A program made the translations under genes and the position numbers. A stretch of 64,000 bases of DNA from a virus: IMG/VR virus record IMGVR_UViG_3300038424_000709, positions 50,184-114,183 of that record; one strand, given 5' to 3'. Position 1 is the first letter of the stretch, and the number at the start of each line of letters is the position of its first letter. This document shows, one piece after another, positions 41,501 to 53,500 of this stretch. A model generated the notes under the pieces. The model saw nothing but the letters and a program-made list of their open reading frames with translations, ran no database searches and was not told the origin of the DNA.

Positions 41501-44500
41501 GAGTTCGACTGGGCAAAGAAGAACGGGCGGGACGGCATCATCGCCAGGGACGTCTATGACGGGGCGACTCAAAGCGACGTTTATGTTATCTTCAGCCCCA
41601 GCCAAGTCAAGTCCGCCGACAGGAACACCGGGACATTCGATCCGGATGACCTTAGCATTACGGCCAGCGGGAAGGAAACGATGCCGACGCCCGAAGTGCT
41701 GGACGCCCTCCGCAGGATTCGGGGGAGCATACGCATGGACGAGAGCGCCTCCGCGGCGGCCAGCGAAGGGCAATGCGGCTTCGTGTCGGAGGCGGCGTCC
41801 AAGAAATTCGGCTGGGGCATCGAAGGCGGTTTCTACCTTCCTGATGGCATTCCCGCCCCACACGGGCGGAGGCCGAACTTCGGGCATCTCGACCACGTAT
41901 GGAACGTCCTCAAGGACGGAACCGTTATCGACGGGACGCACGACCAGTTCGGGAAGCCGGACGTGAACGTCGTCCGGCCAGGACAGCCGGGACACGAGAA
42001 GTACCACGCCTTCTGCGGCGACCCTAAGTGCCCGTGCTGCGCCTGCCCGCAGTGCAATCCGGACGGAGCAAAGGTGGGGAGCCTAAAGAAGGCGTTCGTG
42101 CGCCAGGACCTCGCGTGGCTGAAAGGCTACCTGACGATGACGGACGCCGAAAAGGGCGAGGAGCTGGCCCGCCAGTTCCCGCATCGCTTCTTCGACTGGC
42201 TATCCGGGCAGGAGCTGCCCGAGGGCTGGAAGGCCCCCAAGGACCTGGAGGACCTCATCGACAACGACATGTTCTCCGGCCTGCCGCCTGCGATGTGCGA
42301 GCAGTTCCTGAGGAGCGACGAGGGAATGAGGGCCGTGGATGATGATCCCATGGACGCCCCGTCCTTCATGCACATGGAATACGAGGGCATCGTCAAGAAC
42401 CAGTGGCTCGTCCACAAGACCGACGAGCCCGGCGAAATATCCCTCCACGGGTTCACGAGGGGGATGTGGGACCTGGCCCGCCTCGGGCTCACCACCTACT
42501 TCACCGACAAGGCCAAGACCGGAGGGTACAACTTCGCCGTCCCGGCAGGCGAGGCGGGGCGCATCGAAAGGAAATACGGCAAGCATGCCGTGCTTTTCAG
42601 GGCATCTGGAATCAGGATTCACCATTACGGGGACGAGGAGGACCAAGTCATCTTCTGGGGCAGGGACGCAAGGGACATCGTTCCCATCCACGAGAGAGGT
42701 GGGGAATGGTGCCTGCCGGAGGGGGGCAACGGGAGGCCCGTGTTCGAGGCGGAACGCCTCCAGGACGCGGTGGACTGGGCGGTCGCCAACTTCCAGCAGT
42801 ACCGCAGGTGGCTCGTGCCCGCGCCGACCGCAGGCAAGGAGCCCAAGCCGGGGAGCCCGCTCCTCGCCCCGAAAGCGCCCGTCACGGCGTCCGCCAGGCG
42901 GAGGGTCGAGATGCCCCGCTCGCCCAGGAAATACCTGGAGGGCCTTGGCTTGAGTGCAGGCGCTGACTTAAAAATCCGGGAATGGGCCCTTCCGGACCAA
43001 GTGGAGTACCTCAACTCCATAAAGTTCCCCCTGACGGTCTACCGGCAACTGGAGGTGCCTGCCGGGAAGAAAGTCAACCTGGAAAACGTGGGGATATACT
43101 GGAGCGACAACGTAGACAGCGCCCAGTCCTACTGGGGCCCGTCGTCGATATGGACGCCGAGCGTCGGGGGGGAGGAAGGGGGGATCGTCACCCTGCGGGC
43201 CGAGGTGCTGAGCGAGGACGACGTGGACTGGGAGGGCACCCTGCATGCCAACGCCAAGGACCCCGACGAGGACGAGATACGCCTGGTGCCCGGGGCCAGG
43301 ATCCGGCTGACTGGCATCGAGGAGCCGAAGGACAACGACTTCAGGACGATGAACAAGATGGTCACGGCCTCCCACAAGCAGACGCCGCACCGCGAGAACG
43401 AGTTCCCGGACCTTGGCGAGGGGGAGGCCATCGGCGGGTACGGGACCCAGCCCGAGTGCATCGACGGGAACAGGACGGGGCTTTCCCTGGAGGAGCTGGA
43501 GGAACAGGCAAAGACGGCGGCCACCGGCGACTGGCTCTACCACGTGACCTACTTCAACCGGCTGGAGGACATCATCTGGCTCGGGCTCGAAACAGGCCAC
43601 CCGGCGAGCATCGGGGGGCTCTATGGCTGGCATACGAAGGGAAGGAGCTTCCTGACCGAGTGGCGCGGGGTGGGCTTCTGGTACCAGCGGGCGGTCGATT
43701 GGGCGTACCACAATTCCGACAGCCCGGTCGAGGAAGGCCTCGTCCCCGTGGTCCTCCGCACCAAGGAGGCAAAGCGCCTGAAGGTCCAGCCCGACGAGGT
43801 GGGGACGGGCGACGCCGTCGCCGACGCCTTCTTCACCGAGAGGAGCATCCCCGCCGCCCGGCTGCAGGTCTGGGACGGCAGGCAGTGGACGAGGCTGACC
43901 GAGGACGCGATGCAGGCCATGACGCCGGAGGGGTACGTCAGGGAGGCCGACAGGCCACTCACCGACCCGGAGGAGGGGGAGGAAGGAAGCGGGGACGACG
44001 AGGAATACTACATCGACGAGGGCGTGCTCTACCCGAAGACGGCGGGGGCCATGGAGGGGATGCCGTCATGGGAGGAGTGGAAGCGCCAGCACGGCGGCAT
44101 CGAGGGGATGGTGCGGGACGTGGACTCGTGGGACCAGTGGGAGCCGTACGAGGAAGACGAAGTGAGGAAGTTCGACGCCCTTCCCGAGGAGGAGCAGGCA
44201 AAGTGGGTCTACGGGAACGCCGAGGAGCACCTCAGGGGCCGCTACGACGAGCTGCTGCGCCAGCACGGGAGATGGACGTTCCCCCTGACCGTCTACCGGA
44301 TGCTGTCCCTGGTCGGAGGAAGGAAGGCCGTCAATCCCAAGAAGATCGGAATCTTCTGGTCGTGGGACGAGAACTCCGCCGAGGCCCATTGGGGAAGCTT
44401 CGGCCCGGGGACGGAGGAAATCCTCCTGCAGGCGAGGGTGGGGAAGGACGACATAGACTGGGAAGGCACGTTCGAGGCCAACATGGACCCTGCCACGGGG

Positions 44501-47500
44501 GAGGAGGAGCGGGAGATTCGCCTGAAGGAGGGCGTCCACCCCGTCATCGTGGCATGGAAGAAGGGAGGCTACGGATGGAGGGCGGCCCCGAAGGCGTGGA
44601 GGACGATGACGGCCTTCAAGTACGACAAGGGGCAGTTCCACACCGGGGTGCCCGCCGTCTTCAGGGGATACCACGTCACGGGGGCCGACGGGCGGATAAA
44701 ATGGGGGGAGGGAGGGGCGTTCTTCTCGGAGGATCCCGCCCCCGAATACGGGACGCACTACGTCGTGGCGACGCTGCGCATGGCGAACCCGCTGGTGGCG
44801 GAGGACCAATGGGACGCCACCAGGAGGCTGACCGACCTTCCCGGGATGGAGGACCTCGACAAGGCCCTCTCCGACGACACGGGCCCGCCCCAGACGCAGG
44901 AGGAATGGGCCAGGGTGGATCGCTCCGTGGCGCGCCTGGCGCAGCGGGCGGGCCACGACGGGCTCGTCTATACCGACATAGCCGCCCTTACGGACATGGA
45001 GTTCGTCGTGTTCGACCCGTCCCAGGTCACGAACGTGGGCAAGCCCGTGGACACCCAGGTATACGTTGACAAGCTGCTCCGCGAGATGAAGAAGGACAAG
45101 TATGCCAGGGCACCGGCCGACGAAGGCAAGCTAGGGGCGGTCTACCTGCTCCACTTCCTTGGCGGCGGCATCCCCCACGGGTCGCAGGCGGCCACCAGGC
45201 ACTATTGCGGGTTCGCCATCGACCCGATGGCGAGGATAAAGAGGCACTACGAGGGCACGTCCTGGGTGAGGCTGATGGAGGTCGCCAAGGAGCGCGGCAT
45301 CAGCTTCACCGTGGCGAGGATATGGGAGGGGGTCACCAGGGGGTTCGAGCGAAAACTCAAGGACGCTGGCGGCCTCAGCCGCCATTGCCCGATCTGCAAG
45401 GCGGAGGGCACCGACAGGGGTTCCCTGTACAAGAAGAAGGTCGAGGTGCAGGAAGCCCCGGTGGGGCCAGCGGCGGGCCCCGACCATGCCGAGGTGGAAA
45501 CGAGCAAGGCCGCCTCCGTTCCGAAGGAAGCGGGGGACAGGTACATGGGGCAGCCCGGCCGGACGGCCTTCCCATCCAAGTTTGACTACGGGTTCGTCCG
45601 CAGGATAGCCGTGAGCCCCCTCGGGGAGATCGCGGGCACCCTCGGGGACCTCCTGGTCGGCAGGAAGGTCAGGGCGCTGTACGAGGGGGTGCTGGACGTC
45701 CCCGTCGTGGCCCTGGATCGCCCGATACAGGGCGGCAAGGTCGTGGAGAACCCCAACGTGAAGTTCTTCGGGGGGGCGGGCAGGTTCCGCGGGGAGCCCG
45801 CGATGTTCGTCAATCCCAGGCTCGGCCCCGAGGACATGATCAGGACCATCCTGGAGGAGGGGGCCCACATCCTCCACGCGGTCAGAAAGAGGCAGGTCGT
45901 CAAGACCGACTTGGCGAAGCTCGTGGACGAGGAGTCCTTCCGGAGGTACATGACCGATCCCGAGGAGGTTGCGGCCAAGAGGATGATGGAGCACGCCATG
46001 ATCCTGCGGGAGGACGCCGCTCCCTGGTGGGACGTCTACCTCGACGGGCAGAAGATAGACAGCCTTCCCGCCGTGGCGGCGGACGCCGAGGAGGTCAGGC
46101 GGAGCCTCGTCGACCATGACGGCTACGACCCCGCCATCGAGGTCCGCCAGCACCGCAAGGTCGCCAGCTCGCCTCCTCCTCCGCACGTCCTGGAGGAGGC
46201 CGGGAGGATGCTGGCGGGCGCATCCGCGGAGGCGTGCGGCACTTCCAAGGTCGTCGACGGATGGTGGGTGGAAACACATACCATCGGGTGCAGGAACGCC
46301 GCCGACGAGCCCGAGGACGAATGGTGGGACAGCCACTTCAGGATATACGACGAATACATGAACGACGGCATCAGCACCGTCCTGGGCGAGGCGGACGGCG
46401 GGAAGTTCGCGACCGTCACGCCGCAGAGAAGCACCCTGGTCAAGCAAGCGGCCAAGGCATTGCCGGAATTCCTGTACCACGGCACCACCAGCACATACAC
46501 GGGGGATATCCTCAAGGTGGGCCTGCGGGCCGGAACGTGGTTTTCAACCGAACCAGTTGCCGCTTGGTACGCCAGGAACTTCATTAAATCCAAAGGAGGA
46601 AAGCCCGTTGTCATTCGCATCCCCTCAAGAAGGTTTAGAGTCGATGGTCTATACCAAGCGGAGGCGTATAGCTGGGAATACGGCTATCCCATCGAGGTAA
46701 AGGAAGAAGATGTCATCGTCTTAAAGCCTATGAAGACCTCGTCTATCCTGTGCAAAGCAAAAGACGACAAGTTCGCGACCGTCACGCCGCAGAGAAGTAC
46801 CATGCCCAGGCAGGCGGGCGATTCCTTCTATCCACCGGAGGCCGATGCCGGATGGATAACCTCCTACATCGCAAAGTTGCATAGAGGAGGGGTAGAGGGC
46901 AAGGCGGGAGGGCTGGACTACCTCTTGAAGCTGGTCGAATCAAGCGCCAGCCGATACGTCCTCAGGGACATCCCCCTTGAGGACCTGTACATACCGGACT
47001 GTTCCACGACCTCTACAGGCTCTAAGGACCTGGAGGCTATCCGGGAATACCAAGACATGGACGCCGAGTTTCCCCCGATTGTAGTGATAGGGGGGCGCAT
47101 CGTGGACGGCATGCACCGGGCGACGGCGGCCTGGGACAGGGGCGACGAGACCATTCGCGCCTATGTGGGCGTTCCCAGTACTAAAGTGACCCAGCAACGT
47201 GACCGGACGGCATCCAGCGTGGCCAAGGTGGGCGGCCTGCAGGAAATATCGAATGGATGGATAAAGCTCGACGGGTCATTCGTATACAGCACGGCCCACA
47301 ACGAGGATGCCAAGCGGTGGGGGTATGAAAATCTGGAGGAAGCGGTGGACGAAGGGCTCGTCAGGGTCATAGGCACCTCCCGCCATCTCAGCTTCGAGGC
47401 GACGGACGCCGCAGGCCCGCGCCACCGCATCCTTGAGGCCCTGGACAGCATCAACCACGACGCGGAGGTCGCCATCGAGCTCATACAGGATCGCAGCCTC

Positions 47501-50500
47501 GGGCATTCGGTCTACAAGAGGTTCGACAGCCCGTGGGACGCGGGCAAGTGGCTCTCGCGCTGGAAGAGGGCGTTCGGCAAGAAGGAGGCCATCGGCGACA
47601 AGGGCTGGTCCTACGACGACCCCCTGACGGACAGGTCGGCGGACTTCTTCGAGCTGGTGGAGAACCCGCACTCGGAGAGGAAGAAGGAGGCCGCCGCGAA
47701 GACGGCGGCCTGGGAGGGGGCGGTGGACTTCTCCTCCGACCCCAGGTGGCACGACGTATTCTACGGCATGCCGACCCCCAGGAGGATTAAGGAGCTGGGG
47801 CAGTTCCTCCGCAGCGACGCCAACCGGTTCGTGACCCTCTACCACGGCACCGACGCCGGCCATCCCGTGATGGAGGAGGGCCTCCTCCCGACCAGCGCCG
47901 GACGGGCGAAGTCGATCCAGTCCTCCCCGGGCTTCGTCTACCTGTCCGTGTTCCCCGGGCATGCCAAGACATTCGGGGAGCTGGCCTACGGCCCCACTAC
48001 CCCGATAGCCGTCTATGCCGTCACCGTCACCGCCCGCCGCCTGCTCCCGGACCCCGACCAGCTCCGCAACAAGCGGATGTACGGGAACGCCGAGGTCGGC
48101 GACACGCTCGCCGAGAGCCTCGCCATCGGGCATGGGGCCAGGGTCAGGGGCAAGGTTGACCCGATGCAGCTATCGGTGGTGCGCGGCCCCAAGAAGGCCT
48201 CGGGGCCGACCGGCTTCCCGTCCGTCGCCGAGGTCCTGGAATGGGGGCACGTCGAGCCCCACGAGCTGGTGGACTGGGGCAAGGTGGAGGATGCCGTCAG
48301 CAGGATTCCGGTATCGCAACGCAACCAGACAAGGAAGGAAGACGAGGACCAGACGGCCCTCCGCATCCTCACGGAGCAGTGGGAGGCCGCCAGGGAAAGG
48401 CTCGGGGCGCTCAGGTTCCCGCTGGCGGCATACAGGGCCCTGTCCTTCGACTCCCCGGACTGGGGCAAGGAGGTCAACAAGGGGGGCTTCGGCGTCTACT
48501 GGTCGCTGTCCGAGGATAGCTCCTACATCGGCGAGGACCTGGTCGGCAAGTACGTCTTCGTCTTTCGCGGCGTGATCGAGTCGCCCGACGACGTGGACTG
48601 GGTCCCCACCGCCTATCTGAACACCGTCATCCCCGAGGAGGAGGAGGTCAGGCTGAAGGAGGGGGCCAGGGTCAGGGTCGACGGGTGGAAGGCCCGCGGC
48701 GGGGGCAGGTGGACGCGGCTGTCGGGGGGGATGGCGGTCACAGCCAGCACACCCAAAGAAGCCGCTGGCGACCTGATGTCCCTGTTCGAGGGGGTGAGGG
48801 TCCCCAGCCAGTTGCCCGACGTCGATGTGATGCGCGAGTACCTTTCGCCCGAGGCATTGGAAGAGTACCTGGAAACCCGCAAATTCTTCCTCAAGCTCCC
48901 CAACCCTTTCGTCGTCTACAGGGCGCTGAAGCTGGACTCCGAGTCCGTCCTGCCCCGCCGCCAAGATTTCGGGGTATGCTGGACGTGGGACTTCGACAAG
49001 GCCAGGCCGTATGGCCCGGCGGCCCAGCGGCAGGGCGTCCGCCACATCTTCCAGGGCGAGGTCGCCCTGGAGGACGTGGACTGGGGGTATACCGCCATAG
49101 TAACCTCGTCCGAGGAAAAGGAAATCCGGCTCAGGCGGGGGGCCAGGGTACGCCTTACGAGATGGTTCAATCCGAGGTTCGAAGGCGACGGATGGAAGGC
49201 CCCGCCCTACCAGTATGTCACCGCATCCGCCTCCAAGGCGGCCTTTACCGATGCCGCCATGTACGCCGACGCCGACCTGCGGGACGAGGTGGCCAGGGAA
49301 ATCCTGGACGAGTACAAGAAGGTGGTCGGGGACGGCATCGACTATGCCATGCCCGGCAAGCGCCCCACCAAAAAGCACTTGTTCCAAAAGAACTACCGCC
49401 AGCGGTGGAGGGTCGTCCCGGCCGCCAGGCTGATGAAGATATGGAAGGATTACGCCAAGGCGGGGATCGTCCGGGACCAGGCGGGCATGGACGAGATCGC
49501 CGACATCGTCACGGAGAACATCCTCAAGATCGAGGTCAACACCATCCTGTGCAGGCACACGTCGTGGAGCCCGGAGGAGTTCGCGGCGGAGGTCCTCGAC
49601 CATGAGGTCCCGGAAGGGTACTTCGACCTGCTTCCCAGCTTCTTCGACGACGAGGAGGGAAGCTGGAGGCTGAGCGACTTCGCCACTGGGCCGCTTACTA
49701 CGCTGGCGCTCGACCTCTACGACGCCAAGACCGCGGAGGCGAAGCTCCAGGTCGTGGACAAGATCCTGAACATAGTCCACCAGCGCAGCGACCTGTCCGG
49801 CTGGTTAGTACAGGGCGGGAGGGTGACCCTGAGGAAGTTGTTCGAGTACATAGGGGAGGCGAAGGGCGGCGAGAATGTCGTCTGGGTGAGGGACCCAAAG
49901 GGGAAAGTCGTCTTCAACCCCGATTTCGACCCCTCCAAGACGGCCGCCGACCCTTCGATCCCCGCAGGCGACGAGGAATTCTGGAAGGCTGGAGGCCTCG
50001 TGGTCGGCGGCGTCCTGCATCCCTTCACCAAGGAGCTGGACACCCATCCGCTGCTGGCCAAGAGCCTCGGCCTCGAAGCGTGGGCGGCGGAGGGGGCGAT
50101 AAGGGTGACCACAGACTGGCTCTCCAGGTGCGGGTGCTCCGCCCGGGAGAAAATCTACATGGAAGTCCTGAACCTCGGCCAGAAGCAGGACGTCATCTCC
50201 TTGCTGAGGGATCATCCCCCTCCCGCAGGCGTCCCCATAACCCTGGAATGGGGGGGCTACCTCAAGATGTACCGGGAGTTCGACGGCCCCGAGGTTGCCA
50301 TAGAATGGCTGGAAAACCTGGGCGGGAGCACCAGGGTCGCCGCCCGGGCCGGGGACAGGATCGGCGGTCAGGCGGTCGTCGACTACGTCATGTCCCAGCA
50401 CCCGGAGTGGAAGGACAGGACCTACGCCGAGCAGTTGGTCGGCCTGGATGCAGGGGGGGACTACGTCCTCAAGGAGGTGTCCCTGCAAAAGCTCGAAGCG

Positions 50501-53500
50501 GGGGACGACTACGATCCATCCCTTGCGGAGAAGTATGCAAGGATGGAAACCCCCATTCCGCCCATAGTGATGGATGGCGACGGGAGAATACGGGACGGCA
50601 ACCACCGCGTGGCGGCAGGCAAGATCAGGGGGGACAAGGCCATATTGGCGTACGTCCCAGTGGACTCGTACCAGGGGCTGCCGACCGGGAAGGCCGCCGC
50701 TGGGAAGGAGTCGTACAACTCCCTGATGGCGGGGGTCGGGATGCCCTCCCAGCTTCCCGCTGCCGAGGAGTACGAGCGCTGGTACGGCGATGCCTACCTC
50801 GGCAGGTACCAGGAGTTCAGGGAGTTCTGCAACGGGCTTCCCGATCCCCTCGTCGTCTACCGTGCGGTTAAGATGCCGGACCGCTATCCCTACACGCGGG
50901 GGTTCGGCATCTACTGGACGTGGGACGAAGGCCATGCCGTCCCCTACGACGCCGACTCCGTCCTCGCCGAGGAGGGGGGATGGGAGAAGGAGGACTGGAC
51001 GGAGTACAGCAGGGGCCTGAAGACCTACGTCTTCCGGGGGGAGGTGGCCCTCAAGGACGTCGACTGGGCCAGCACCGTCTGGGCGAACCTCCGCCATTCC
51101 GACGAGAAGGAGGTGACGCTCAGGCACGACGCCCCGGTCCGCGTCACCGGCTGGAAGCTGAGGGGGTCGTCGAGGTGGCAGAGGCCCAAGTACGAGCACG
51201 TGACCGCATCCAAGACCACCGTCGCCGTAACCGACTCGCCCCAGTTCAGGGCCTGGTTCGGCAAGTCCAAGGTGGTCAACCCGGACGGCACCCCCATGGT
51301 CATGTACCACGGTAGCCCCAGGGGGAAGAACTACCGCCCCGAGTGGGTGGACGACCTCAAGAAGGCGGTGCGCCTAGCCTTCGACCATATGGGCAAGGCC
51401 TATCCGGGCGACGAGGACGTGGACAAGCGCCTCGATGGATGGGTCGATACCATGGAGAGGTTCGACAAGCAGAACCCCGGGGTCATCCCCGAGGAGGTCA
51501 TGGGCGGCATACACCGCAAGCGGGTGCCCTTCGAGGCGTTCAACCCCGGAATGCAGGGGAGGAACACCGAGGCCGCCGACGCAAAGGTGGGGTTCTTCTT
51601 CACTCCGGACCAGAACTTTGCCCAGCGGTTCACCTATCGCGTGGAATACGACCCGATGCTCGGGCAGAAGCGCATCATCGACGGCTACGACCCGCATGTG
51701 TTCGAGGTGTACCTGCGCATCGAGAACCCGCTGGACCTGACGGTCAAAACGAAGGCGAATGCCCAGGCGCTCCTTGATTCCGGCCTTCTTGGTCCCAGGG
51801 AGGAATTGGAAAGGCTGGGATGGGGCGTCGAGGGAATCTATAAGGACCTCCGCTCCGCCGATGGAAGCAAGAGCCTGCAGCAGATCATCTCCCGCCATCC
51901 GGAGAGGATCAGGGGCGCGGGATACGACGGCATCATTAACCGGGTCAAAGACCAATGGGGGAAGTCCAACGTCGAGTACGTTGTTTTCAGCCCCGATCAG
52001 ATCAAGGCAGTCGACAGCAAGGGGTTCGACCCGTCCGATAGGAGGATGACCGCCTCCAAGACCGCCGCTCCCGAGTCCATCTGGTATCACGGGACGACGC
52101 CCGCTGCCGCAAAGGATATCGAGAAAGATGGATTGGTTCCTCCGGCCCTGAAGGCAGATTATACGGGCGGTGCAGGCGGGGGGCATATTTATATCAGCAC
52201 CGACAGGAGGGTGGCCCTCGGATGGGGCCTGCGGAAGGCCCGGCAGGAGAACTCTAAGCGGGTTGCACTAGTCCTGTTCAGACCGACAAAGGGCGTGCAA
52301 TTCCTTGACAGGCATAACCCCGACGTGAGCAGCCTGGAGGGCACGATTCCCGCGACGGCGGTAACGGGGGTGGAATTCTACGATACGAAGGCCGTCGCCG
52401 AGGCAATCTCGACCCAAAAGCCAATCCCGCCCAAGCTCGCCGCCCCCAAGTCCGTCTGGTACCACGGCAGCAGCATCAAGAATTTGCGCAGCATCCTCAA
52501 GCAGGGGCTGATCCCCGACCCGAAGGAGAGGAACTGGGGGGAGGATGCCGCCGCCAGCGCCGTGAGCGTCAGCCGGGTGAGCTACGGGGGGACGTACGTC
52601 GCCCGCAACCTCATGACCGCCGCCAGCGCCCCCAAGGACCACAACGAGGAGGGGCGGGAGGTCGTCGTCTGCATGGAGCTCCAGCCCAACACCATGTACC
52701 TGGACGAGGACGACGTGGTCTTCTACCTCAGCCATCCGCTGGGACGCCTGAGCGACAACACCTACTATTCCCTCCCCACCTTCCTGGGCAAGGACGGGTC
52801 GTGGAAGGAGTTCGCCGACGCCGAGAGGCGGAAGTACGTCGAGGACGCCGTCCGGGGCCTGGCATTCAAGTGGAAGATGCCGGGCGAGGACAAGGGCAGC
52901 CTGCACCCCGGCATGGAGGAGCGCCTGCGCGCCCTGTTGCCGGAGGCATGGGAGGCCGCCCTCCTGCGCATCGCCGCCCACGAGGCCAAGAGGTCCAAGC
53001 CCTACGACCTGCGCCACGCCTACCACAAGGCGTTCCCCTACGTGGAGTACGACAGCATACCGGACGTCCAGGCGCTCATCCCCTCGCCGGAGGAGGGCGA
53101 GGCGGCCTTCAGGGACGCCGTGGAGAAAATCACCAGGGCGCTTCGCCAGTTCGCCCGCCCGCTGCGCCCCGGCGAGGCATACAACCGCGATACCGCCAGG
53201 ATCACGGAGCCCATAGGCTACTCCGGCTCCAACCGCATCCTGGCGGTCGTGGAGGTGAGGGACGGGAGGAAGTACAAGGGGGACGACTGGAAGAATCCCA
53301 CCGTCCTGGTGATCCACTACGGGGAAATACCGCCCGACTTCTTTGCCCAGTTCAAGGAGAGGTACGGGGGGGAATTCGTGGTGGAGCAGGCCCACCAGCC
53401 CGGCAAGGCGGCGGACGACGGCACCATCCTGCTTTTCAGGGGGGAGGGTGGGGGGTCCAAGAAGGGCGGGAGGTACTGGTCCCCGGACGAGGCGTGGGCG

